Assembly (NCBI GenBank): GCA_029062865.1 | Contig: JAIDPG010000237.1 | Location: 1-6,805 of the forward strand | Origin: Oscillospiraceae bacterium | GTDB lineage: Bacteria; Bacillota; Clostridia; Oscillospirales; Ruminococcaceae | DNA length: 6,805 nucleotides | Reading direction: 5' to 3' | In this document: positions 1-5,210 of the stretch, one piece after another | How the letters are laid out: every line of letters starts with the position of its first letter | How positions within the stretch are numbered: position 1 is the first letter of the stretch | Program-made: the position numbers and the translations under genes | The notes under the pieces: model-generated | What the model saw: only the letters and a program-made list of their open reading frames with translations | What the model was told of the DNA's origin: nothing | Databases searched by the model: none

Positions 1-99
1 AACACCATGAAGAACAAGAAGAACGATCCCGACAGACTTGAAATGAACAAGTACTGCAGATTCTGCAAGAAACACACCGCTCACAAGGAAACCAAGTAA
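1..99 (+). CDS. rpmG: 50S ribosomal protein L33 (C-terminal part; start lies upstream of the window)
   Basis: L33 is a small protein of the large ribosomal subunit. The window opens in frame inside the gene: 32 codons and a TAA stop are present. The visible residues match the L33 C-terminal half very closely, including [18 protein letters not shown] and the ending HTAHKETK. The pair C19/C22 (numbered in the visible part) is the second CxxC of the zinc-binding form of L33; the first pair would lie upstream. Only about 15 bases separate its stop from secE, so the two are surely cotranscribed. The order rpmG-secE-nusG is common in Bacillota. Whether the gene is the zinc-binding paralogue can only be confirmed from the missing N-terminal half. 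Confidence 0.95.
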   Translation, partial: NTMKNKKNDPDRLEMNKYCRFCKKHTAHKETK

Positions 100-114
100 C
101 AGGGAGGAAACGCA

Positions 115-420
115 ATGGCGAAGGATGTAAACCTGGAAAAAAATTCTCCCGAACTGGAAAAATCGGATACGAAGTCCGAAGCAAAGTCCAAAAGCGACAA
201 GAGCTCTAAGGACAAGGGCGGCAAGCCCAAAAAGAAGAAAAAGGGCATTGTTAAGTATTTCAAGGACGCAAAAAGCGAGTTTAAAAAGGTCGTTTGGCCT
301 ACGCCTAAGGAGACTACAAGAAACACTATCGTGGTGCTTGTGATGTGTCTTGTTTCGGCGCTGGCTATATTCGGCTTGGATTCGCTGTTCGGATTGCTGA
401 ACAAGCTCGCGTTCCATTAA
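115..420 (+). CDS. secE: Preprotein translocase subunit SecE
   Basis: SecE is the small essential membrane subunit that clamps SecY in the SecYEG translocon of the cytoplasmic membrane. The 101-residue product has the family layout: an amphipathic segment at about residues 44-58 (KYFKDAKSEFKKV), the conserved WPTP motif at 61-64, then one membrane segment at about 70-90. The first 43 residues are a hydrophilic tail rich in Lys, Ser, Asp and Glu with no recognisable fold. It makes the protein longer than the short Gram-positive SecE of about 60 residues. The ATG is supported by an AGGGAGGAAA ribosome binding site at 101-110. The gene lies between rpmG and nusG, the classic position. Confidence 0.96.
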   Translation: MAKDVNLEKNSPELEKSDTKSEAKSKSDKSSKDKGGKPKKKKKGIVKYFKDAKSEFKKVVWPTPKETTRNTIVVLVMCLVSALAIFGLDSLFGLLNKLAFH

Positions 421-447
421 GATGTGAGTAACTTGTGGAGGGTTGAT

Positions 448-978
448 ATGGCAGACTCGGAAGCAAAATGGTATATTCTGCACACCTATTCAGGTTATGA
501 GAATAAGGTTGCGGCGGATATTACAAAGCTCGTTGAAAACAGAAATCTCCAGAACCTTATTGAGGAGGCTATGGTTCCGACCGTTATGAAGACCGTTGAA
601 AAGGAAAACGGCACCGTAGTAGAGGTCGCGGAAAAGGTCTACCCCGGATATGTGTTCGTAAAGATGGTGGAAACCAACGAGTCGTGGTATATCTGCAGAA
701 ATACCAGAGGCGTTACGGGCTTTGTAGGCCCCGAAGGCAAGCCCACTCCCATGAGCGAGGAGGAAGTGCGAGAGCTTGAGCACGGCAGAAGAGAATCCAC
801 CTTGCCCGCGTTTGAAGTCGGCGACAGAGTCGCTATCAAGCAGGGCGTTATGGAGGGCTTTGAGGGCGAGATCACAGCGGTCGACCTCGAAAAGCAGATA
901 GTGGAGATTGCCGTGGAGAATATGTTCGGAGAGAAAACTCCGACAACCGCGGATTTTTCCGCTGTCAAAAAGCTTTAA
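448..978 (+). CDS. nusG: Transcription termination/antitermination factor NusG
   Basis: NusG binds the RNA polymerase clamp and modulates elongation, pausing and, in many bacteria, Rho or ribosome coupling. The 176-residue product has an NGN domain at about 6-115 (WYILHTYSGYENK near the start, YPGYVFVKM at 65-73, NTRGVTGFVG at 85-94) and a C-terminal KOW domain at about 122-176 (VGDRVAIKQG, then FEGEI, then FGEKTP). The usual GPF-like turn of the KOW domain reads GVM here. An in-frame GTG at 424 would add eight residues, but the ATG at 448 is preferred: GGAGGG at 437-442 sits five bases before it, and the NGN domain begins at once. The gene follows secE by 27 bases and precedes rplK by 44. 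Confidence 0.96.
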   Translation: MADSEAKWYILHTYSGYENKVAADITKLVENRNLQNLIEEAMVPTVMKTVEKENGTVVEVAEKVYPGYVFVKMVETNESWYICRNTRGVTGFVGPEGKPTPMSEEEVRELEHGRRESTLPAFEVGDRVAIKQGVMEGFEGEITAVDLEKQIVEIAVENMFGEKTPTTADFSAVKKL

Positions 979-1022
979 TGCTTAAATCTTAAATTGTTCA
1001 TTTAATATGGAGGAATATTGTC

Positions 1023-1448
1023 ATGGCACAGAAAGTTGTAGGATTTATTAAGCTGCAGATCCCTGCAGGCAAGGCAACGCCGGCTCCGCCCGTTGGTCCC
1101 GCGCTGGGTCAGCATGGCGTAAATATTATGTCGTTTACCAAGGAGTTCAACGAGCGTACCAAGGATAAGGCGGGTCTTATAATCCCCGTTGTTATCACGG
1201 TTTATGCTGATAGAAGCTTCTCGTTTATCACAAAGACTCCGCCCGCAAGCGTTCTTATCAAGAAGGCTTGCAAGATCGAGAGCGGCTCGGGTGTTCCCAA
1301 CAAGACTAAGGTAGCAAAAATCACTCACGCGCAGCTCAAGGAGATAGCGGAGACCAAGATGCCCGACCTTAACGCGGCGAATATCGACACGGCGATTTCG
1401 ATGATCGCGGGCACTTGCCGTTCTATGGGCGTAGAAGTAGTAGACTGA
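1023..1448 (+). CDS. rplK: 50S ribosomal protein L11
   Basis: L11 binds the GTPase-associated centre of 23S rRNA together with L10-L7/L12. It is needed for factor-dependent GTP hydrolysis and for RelA-type stringent signalling. The length, 141 residues, is the family standard. The N-terminal domain carries the flexible proline-rich segment [13 protein letters not shown] at about 20-32, the thiostrepton/micrococcin-site region. The C-terminal RNA-binding domain (about 72-141) ends with the family signature around KMPDLNA and the [14 protein letters not shown] tail. The ATG is preceded by TGGAGG at 1008-1013. The 44-base gap after nusG contains only an AT-only inverted repeat and this ribosome binding site. 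Confidence 0.98.
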   Translation: MAQKVVGFIKLQIPAGKATPAPPVGPALGQHGVNIMSFTKEFNERTKDKAGLIIPVVITVYADRSFSFITKTPPASVLIKKACKIESGSGVPNKTKVAKITHAQLKEIAETKMPDLNAANIDTAISMIAGTCRSMGVEVVD

Positions 1449-1465
1449 TCTTTAAGAAACGCAGA

Positions 1466-1542
1466 GCGAAAAATGCGAGTGATATTGCCGCAGCGAAGCG
1501 GAGGCAATATCGCGAGGCAAGCTGAGCGAAGCGATTTTTCGC
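1466..1542. repeat. Long imperfect palindrome in the rplK-rplA gap (REP/MITE-like repeat or structured RNA)
   Basis: This element fills about half of the 149-base gap between rplK and rplA. Outer arms GCGAAAAAT (1466-1474) and ATTTTTCGC (1534-1542) pair over nine bases. Inner arms GATATTGCC (1481-1489) and GGCAATATC (1503-1511) also pair over nine. The tip can form an extra CCGC/GCGG stem (1488-1491 with 1498-1501). The 9-mer AGCGAAGCG occurs twice, at 1492-1500 and 1525-1533. The right side has about 22 unpaired bases against six on the left, so the fold is lopsided. Purine-rich GCGAAGC words and the nested arms look like a dispersed palindromic repeat, but only one copy is in this window. 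A role as an mRNA processing or attenuation element is equally open. Confidence 0.6.
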
Positions 1543-1583
1543 GATTTTAAAATAACGTGGGAGGACTTGTTCCGTTTGACCAC

Positions 1584-1591
1584 AAGGAGGT
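1584..1591 (+). promoter_or_regulatory. Strong ribosome binding site of rplA
   Basis: AAGGAGGT is a near-perfect complement to the 16S rRNA tail and lies six bases before the rplA ATG. A second Shine-Dalgarno-like GGGAGG at 1559-1564 has no suitably spaced start codon and is probably not used. A strong site fits the need for L1 made in proportion to L11 despite the long gap between the two genes. Confidence 0.8.
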
Positions 1592-1597
1592 AGCTTT

Positions 1598-2290
1598 ATG
1601 AAACACGGAAAGAAATATAATGAGAGCGCGAAGCTCGTTGATTCCACAAAGGTATACGAGTCCGCAGAGGCTCTCGATCTCGTTTGCAAGACCGCAAAGG
1701 CTAAATTTGACGAGACTGTTGAAATGCACATTCGCCTCGGCGTAGACTCCCGCCACGCAGACCAGCAGGTTCGCGGCGCGGTTATTTTGCCGAACGGCAC
1801 GGGCAAGACTATCAGAACGCTTGTTTTCTGCAAGCCCGAGAAGGAAGCAGACGCAAAGGCTGCCGGCGCGGATTACGTTGCGGACAACGATACCGTTGCG
1901 AAGATCCAGGGCGGCTGGATGGATTTCGAAGTAGTTATCGCGACTCCCGATATGATGGGCGTTGTTGGTCGTCTCGGTAAGGTTCTCGGTCCGAGAGGAC
2001 TTATGCCGAACCCCAAGGCAGGCACGGTAACTCCCGATGTAGCGAAGGCTGTTCAGGAGGCAAAGGCAGGTAAGATCGAGTATCGTCTTGACAAGGCGAA
2101 CATTATCCACTGCCCTATCGGCAAGGCGTCCTTCGGCTCTGCGAAGCTCGAAGAGAACTTCACCGCGCTTATGGAGGCTGTAGTTAAGGCGAAGCCCGCT
2201 GCTGCGAAGGGTCAGTATATCAAGAGCTGCACCGTTTCGTCCACGATGGGTCCCGGCGTTAAGGTAAACACGCTGAAATTCGGCGTGTGA
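1598..2290 (+). CDS. rplA: 50S ribosomal protein L1
   Basis: L1 forms the mobile stalk next to the ribosomal E site and helps release deacylated tRNA. In several bacteria it is also a translational repressor of its own mRNA. The product is 230 residues, the normal length. Domain I is built from the two ends of the chain and domain II from the middle (about 70-158). The L1 signature lies at about 126-143 ([14 protein letters not shown] followed by KAGT), and the C-terminal half has the expected KAGKIEYR and MGPGVKV segments. The gene is the last of the rpmG-secE-nusG-rplK-rplA unit. An intrinsic terminator begins 23 bases after its stop, where rplJ would commonly follow. Confidence 0.98.
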   Translation: MKHGKKYNESAKLVDSTKVYESAEALDLVCKTAKAKFDETVEMHIRLGVDSRHADQQVRGAVILPNGTGKTIRTLVFCKPEKEADAKAAGADYVADNDTVAKIQGGWMDFEVVIATPDMMGVVGRLGKVLGPRGLMPNPKAGTVTPDVAKAVQEAKAGKIEYRLDKANIIHCPIGKASFGSAKLEENFTALMEAVVKAKPAAAKGQYIKSCTVSSTMGPGVKVNTLKFGV

Positions 2291-2313
2291 TCTGAGAAAA
2301 CAGGATAAGTATC

Positions 2314-2340
2314 ACCGCTCGGAGTTATCCGAGCGGTTTT
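2314..2340 (+). terminator. Intrinsic terminator after rplA
   Basis: A perfect 10-base stem, ACCGCTCGGA (2314-2323) with TCCGAGCGGT (2328-2337), closes a GTTA tetraloop and runs directly into TTTT (2337-2340). An A-rich stretch (GAGAAAACAGGATAAG) precedes it. This is a textbook Rho-independent terminator and marks the 3' end of the ribosomal protein operon. The T run is short (four, then CGC, then a further TTTTT at about 2348-2352), so some read-through into the next gene is possible. Confidence 0.88.
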
Positions 2341-2365
2341 CGCATAGTTTTTAGTTGAGGGTTGA

Positions 2366-2677
2366 ATGGGAAAATTAGCTTGTTTATGTTGCGGGTGTTT
2401 GACTTTGGACGAACGCGGCGGGTATGATATTTGTCCGGTTTGCTTTTGGGAGGATGACGCATATCTTATAATCGGGAATGGCGAGATCAAAGGCGTGCTT
2501 GTTGATAAGGAGATATCCTGTGAGGATCTGCTGGACGTACCGTCGGGGGCAAATCACGGCTTGACCTTGCGCGAAGGGCGCGAGAACTATCGGAAATTCG
2601 GCGTGTGTGAGAAAAGTATGAAAAAGTATGTCCGCAAGCCGAAAAAAAGCGAGCTTCCAAAACAAAAAAGTGAATAA
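2366..2677 (+). CDS. CPCC-family cysteine-rich protein, function unknown
   Basis: This 103-residue soluble protein matches the Cys_rich_CPCC family, small predicted zinc-binding proteins without an established role. Visible features: a first cysteine cluster C6-L-C8-C9-G-C11 followed by LTLDE, a second pair in ICPVCFWEDD (C23, C26), and the conserved C-terminal part of the domain GANHGLTLREGRENYRKFG (about 61-79). The family's first motif is normally CPCC; here it reads CLCC, with an extra cysteine after the glycine. About 25 residues between the FWEDD and GAN motifs look longer than usual. The last 18 residues are a Lys-rich tail. The ATG has only a modest GAGGG at 2357-2361. The gene starts 25 bases after the rplA terminator, and I see no convincing promoter of its own. 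It sits between two housekeeping operons, so it is probably a later insertion or a remnant of a rearrangement. Relatives are sometimes discussed as immunity proteins, but no toxin gene is visible here. Confidence 0.78.
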   Translation: MGKLACLCCGCLTLDERGGYDICPVCFWEDDAYLIIGNGEIKGVLVDKEISCEDLLDVPSGANHGLTLREGRENYRKFGVCEKSMKKYVRKPKKSELPKQKSE

Positions 2678-2713
2678 AAACGGCAAATTTTAGGGATATT
2701 TTTCAAAAACCCC

Positions 2714-2742
2714 TTGATTTTTGCGGGAATATGTGGTATAAT
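2714..2742 (+). promoter_or_regulatory. Sigma-A-type promoter of the rimP-nusA-infB operon
   Basis: The -35 box TTGATT (2714-2719) and a perfect -10 box TATAAT (2737-2742) are separated by exactly 17 bases. A TG at 2734-2735 one base before the -10 box gives an extended -10 element. Transcription would start at about 2749, only about nine bases before the leader hairpin and about 59 before the rimP start codon. The strength suits a constitutive housekeeping operon. Confidence 0.88.
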
Positions 2743-2757
2743 ATACACATAGTCAGC

Positions 2758-2793
2758 AAGAACCGAGGAACCGCCTCGGTTCTTAGTTTGTTT
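2758..2793 (+). terminator. Leader hairpin with imperfect U-tract before rimP (possible attenuator)
   Basis: An uninterrupted 11-base stem, AAGAACCGAGG (2758-2768) with CCTCGGTTCTT (2774-2784), closes an AACCG loop. It is followed by AGTTTGTTT (2785-2793), a T-rich but interrupted tract. It lies wholly in the predicted 5' leader, between the promoter and the rimP ribosome binding site. The geometry is that of an intrinsic terminator with a weak U-tract, the type that often depends on NusA. Since nusA is the second gene of this operon, autogenous attenuation is a reasonable inference. I found no obvious competing antiterminator stem. Alternatively the hairpin may only protect the 5' end of the mRNA. 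Confidence 0.7.
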
Positions 2794-2807
2794 AAGGGAG
2801 TGTGTGA

Positions 2808-3308
2808 ATGGCGTTAGCGAAAGGATTTAGCGCGGTGGAGGCGGCTGCCGAAAAGGTCGTTCGACCAATAGTTGAGGAGCACGGCTACTCGCTGTGGGAC
2901 GTGGTGTTCATAAAAGAAGGCGCGGCGTGGTATCTGCGGATACTTATTGACAAGCCCGAGGGTATCTCGATAGACGACTGCACGTCGATTGACGGCATAA
3001 TAAACGCCGAGATCGACAAGCAGGACTTCATCGACAAGATAGATTACCTGGAGATAGGCTCCGCGGGGCTGGAGCGCCCGGTGCGGCGAATTGAACAGCT
3101 CGCGCCTTCGATAGGGAGGAGAATCCTCTTGCGAACCTACAAGCTCGTCGAGGGGCTTCCCGAGAAAAAGATCGCGTGCGTGCTTGACGGCTTCGACGGA
3201 GAGAATATCACGATAAGCGGAGATTTCGGCGAGGCGAGGATACCGCTCGCGGATGTCTCAAAAATAAATTACGACGATTTTAATGATTTTGAATTACTGG
3301 AGGGATAG
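2808..3308 (+). CDS. rimP: Ribosome maturation factor RimP
   Basis: RimP binds the free 30S subunit and promotes its late maturation, helping S12 and neighbouring proteins assemble. The 166-residue product is slightly longer than the usual 150 or so. The N-terminal alpha/beta domain covers about 8-93: IVEEHGYSLWDVVF, then LRILIDKPEGISIDDC. The family motif near its end reads LEIGSAGLERPV (81-92), where most members have a form like VSSPGLDRPL. The C-terminal SH3-like domain runs from about 97 to 158. The ATG at 2808 has AAGGGAG at 2794-2800, seven bases upstream. It is the first gene of the rimP-nusA-ylxR-ylxQ-infB operon, and its last codons contain the ribosome binding site of nusA. Confidence 0.95.
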   Translation: MALAKGFSAVEAAAEKVVRPIVEEHGYSLWDVVFIKEGAAWYLRILIDKPEGISIDDCTSIDGIINAEIDKQDFIDKIDYLEIGSAGLERPVRRIEQLAPSIGRRILLRTYKLVEGLPEKKIACVLDGFDGENITISGDFGEARIPLADVSKINYDDFNDFELLEG

Positions 3309-3313
3309 GAAAA

Positions 3314-4603
3314 ATGGCTAAACGAAAAACAGTAAAGAGTGAGGATTACGGTGATTTTTTCGAAAATCTTGAGGTTCTCGCGAAGGATAAGGGGATCGAT
3401 ATTGCGATCCTTACCGAGAAAATCAAGTACGCAATCGAGAAAAGCCTGATGTCAAACCTGCACTTTGACGCAGAGATCGAGTTCGAAAAGCGCAAAGCAG
3501 AGCCCGACGAGGAAAAATTAAACCCAGAGCATTACGTTTGCGTTGATTTCGATATGGAAAAGCGCAATTTCAGCGTTTATGTTTTGAAGGAGGTTATCGA
3601 GGAAATCGACAATCTTTACGAGCCCGACAAGGAGATAGTTCTTGAGGAGGCGCGGAAAATCGACCCGAAGCTTGAGGTCGGCGATCATGTGAGAATTCCG
3701 ATTGACACGAAAATGTTCAAGCGAATTGCGGCTAAGAACGCAAAGGATCTTATTCGTCAAGGGTTCTCGACCGCCGAAAGACAGCGCCTCAGCGAGATCT
3801 GGGGACAATATCAGGATGAGGCGGTGTCCGCGGTCGTTACGAGAGTTGACCCGAAAACGGGCTTCGCGACGCTGGAGATTGACCACAACGAGGTGAACCT
3901 CCCGAGAAACGAGCAGATCCCCGGCGAGACGCTGGAGGTCGGGCAGGTAATTAAAGTCTACATTTCGGGCGTATCGAAGGAGTTCAAGGAGGGAGAGAAG
4001 AACCAGACGCTCAAAATCTCCCGCAACGACAAGTGGCTGATAAAGCGCCTGTTCGAGCTTGAGTGCCCAGAAATTCAAGACGGCACCGTGGAGATAATGG
4101 CGGTGAGCCGCGCTCCCGGAAGCCGCAGTAAAATCGCGGTTTGGAGCAAGGACGAAAACGTTGACCCGCTCGGCGCGTGCATCGGTCCTCAAAAGAGCCG
4201 TATAAACGCCGTCACGAAGGAAATAAAGGGCGAAAAGGTTGACGTGGTGCTCTACAGCGAGGAGCCTGAGGAGTTCATCAAGCAGGCGTTGAAGCCCGCT
4301 GAGGTCTCGAGAGTCGTCATCACAAACCCGAACCCCGACAAGCGCGAGTGCAAGGCGGTAGTTCCCGACAATCAGCTGTCGCTGGCTATCGGCAACAAGG
4401 GACAGAACGCGTGGCTCGCGGCGAAGCTCACGGGCTATAAGATCGACATCAAGGCGGAAAGCGCTGTTACCGACGAGGATTTTGAGATAGTTCCTCTTGA
4501 TCCTAAATATTTGAATACGGAAGAAGACGAGGCTGCCGAAGGCGAAGCCGAGACTTCTGCGGAAGCAGCCCAAGAAATTGAAGAATCCGCGAACGCGGAG
4601 TAA
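3314..4603 (+). CDS. nusA: Transcription elongation/termination factor NusA
   Basis: NusA binds RNA polymerase and nascent RNA, and stimulates pausing and intrinsic termination. The 429-residue product has the N-terminal polymerase-binding domain (about 15-160, with EEARKIDPKLEVGD at 111-124), an S1 domain (about 165-238, with the LPRNEQIPGE turn), KH1 (about 255-325) and KH2 (about 326-383). There are no C-terminal AR repeats, as in other Bacillota. Three points are unusual. The N-terminal domain carries extra residues at about 57-78. The KH1 GxxG loop reads GPQK (291-294) instead of GPKG. KH2 has GNKGQNAW (360-367), with Trp where Arg is usual. A tail of about 28 residues at the end is mostly Glu, Ala and Ser. 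The ATG lies five bases after the rimP stop, with GGAGGGATAGGA overlapping the rimP end, so the two are probably translationally coupled. Confidence 0.96.
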   Translation: MAKRKTVKSEDYGDFFENLEVLAKDKGIDIAILTEKIKYAIEKSLMSNLHFDAEIEFEKRKAEPDEEKLNPEHYVCVDFDMEKRNFSVYVLKEVIEEIDNLYEPDKEIVLEEARKIDPKLEVGDHVRIPIDTKMFKRIAAKNAKDLIRQGFSTAERQRLSEIWGQYQDEAVSAVVTRVDPKTGFATLEIDHNEVNLPRNEQIPGETLEVGQVIKVYISGVSKEFKEGEKNQTLKISRNDKWLIKRLFELECPEIQDGTVEIMAVSRAPGSRSKIAVWSKDENVDPLGACIGPQKSRINAVTKEIKGEKVDVVLYSEEPEEFIKQALKPAEVSRVVITNPNPDKRECKAVVPDNQLSLAIGNKGQNAWLAAKLTGYKIDIKAESAVTDEDFEIVPLDPKYLNTEEDEAAEGEAETSAEAAQEIEESANAE

Positions 4604-4612
4604 GGAGCGGCT

Positions 4613-4903
4613 ATGCAGAACATATCCGTAAAACGCGTTCCTCAAAGGAAATGCGTGGGCTGCGGCGAGATGATCGGGAAAAAAGGCGCGTTGCGTGTTG
4701 TGCGCGACAAGGACGGGAATTTCTACGTGGATCCAACGGGAAAGAAAAACGGCCGCGGCGCGTATATATGCAATGACACGAAATGTCTTGAACTCGCCAA
4801 GAAAGGCAAAAAGCTCGAACGGTCGTTCAAGTGCCAGGTGCCCCTAAGCATCTATGAGGAGCTCGAAAAGGAAATCAATAAGGAGCTGACCGAAAATCAA
4901 TAA
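4613..4903 (+). CDS. ylxR: YlxR/RnpM family RNA-binding protein
   Basis: YlxR is a small basic cytosolic RNA-binding protein. The B. subtilis member has been reported to bind RNase P RNA and lower its activity, hence the name RnpM. The 96-residue product shows the whole family pattern: RVPQRKCVGC (8-17), a two-strand segment ending in FYVDPTGK, the diagnostic GRGAYIC (47-53), C58, and a basic helix KKGKKLERSFK (about 64-73). The ribosome binding site TAAGGAG (4601-4607) uses the stop codon of nusA and is five bases from the ATG, which suggests translational coupling. The position between nusA and ylxQ is conserved in Bacillota. Confidence 0.94.
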   Translation: MQNISVKRVPQRKCVGCGEMIGKKGALRVVRDKDGNFYVDPTGKKNGRGAYICNDTKCLELAKKGKKLERSFKCQVPLSIYEELEKEINKELTENQ

Positions 4904-4907
4904 TGAA

Positions 4908-5192
4908 TTGTCAACGCTTTGCCTTTGCAGGCGCGCCTCAAAGCTGGTTATCGGCTTTGACGCGGCGGTCGGGGAGATAAAGAAGCGCACCGCGGGAGGG
5001 GTTGTCCTCGCCGCCGACGTTTCGCCCAAGACCGAAAAGGAAGTTATCTTCCACGCGGAGCAAAGCGGGATAGAGGTGCTTAAAGCCGGGTTCGATATGG
5101 ACGAGGCAAAGCGCGCGATAGGCAAGCGAGCGGGAGTTTTCTTCGTCGCGGACGAGGGGCTGTTCGGCTCGATAAAACATAATCGAAATTAG
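4908..5192 (+). CDS. ylxQ: L7Ae-family RNA-binding protein YlxQ
   Basis: YlxQ belongs to the L7Ae/L30e/S12e fold, whose members bind kink-turn RNA; its exact cellular role is not settled. The 94 residues follow the family pattern: LCLCRRASKLVIGFDAAV (4-21, usually LGLARRAGKLVSG), GVVLAADVSPKTEKEV (31-46), and the closing FFVADEGLFGSI. The start is inferred. There is no ATG in the right frame near the N-terminus and an in-frame stop lies at 4887, so TTG at 4908 is the best choice. It has no Shine-Dalgarno sequence at normal distance; AAGGAG at 4880-4885 is too far. The codon lies four bases after the ylxR stop, which implies translation by reinitiation after ylxR. An ATG overlapping the ylxR stop (4903) is in another frame and ends after 25 codons. 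Confidence 0.88.
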   Translation: MSTLCLCRRASKLVIGFDAAVGEIKKRTAGGVVLAADVSPKTEKEVIFHAEQSGIEVLKAGFDMDEAKRAIGKRAGVFFVADEGLFGSIKHNRN

Positions 5193-5210
5193 GTTTGGAG
5201 GAAATTTACA

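Noticed and set aside
424..447. Upstream GTG start adding eight residues to NusG
   Set aside because: The GGAGGG at 437-442 is placed for the ATG at 448, and the NGN domain begins right after that ATG.
979..1022. Possible L1 autoregulatory site or terminator before rplK
   Set aside because: The only inverted repeat (TTAAAT at 989-994 with ATTTAA at 1000-1005) is a 6-base AT-only stem with no resemblance to the 23S L1-binding structure and no T run.
1559..1593. Short leader peptide starting at TTG 1567 before rplA
   Set aside because: The GGGAGG at 1559-1564 is only two bases from that TTG, and the eight-residue product has no regulatory codon pattern.
1547..2110. A 187-codon open frame on the - strand over rplA
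   Set aside because: Shadow of rplA with no family resemblance.
2683..2725. Possible terminator after the CPCC gene
   Set aside because: The sequence GCAAA...GGG with CCC...TTTGC can form only an imperfect, AT-rich hairpin with no T tract after it, and it overlaps the rimP promoter.
3518..4645. A 375-codon open frame on the - strand over nusA
   Set aside because: Complement shadow of nusA; no recognisable domain, and Leu/Arg-rich composition typical of antisense frames.
4903..4980. ATG overlapping the ylxR stop as the ylxQ start
   Set aside because: It is in a different frame and terminates after 25 codons without any L7Ae similarity.
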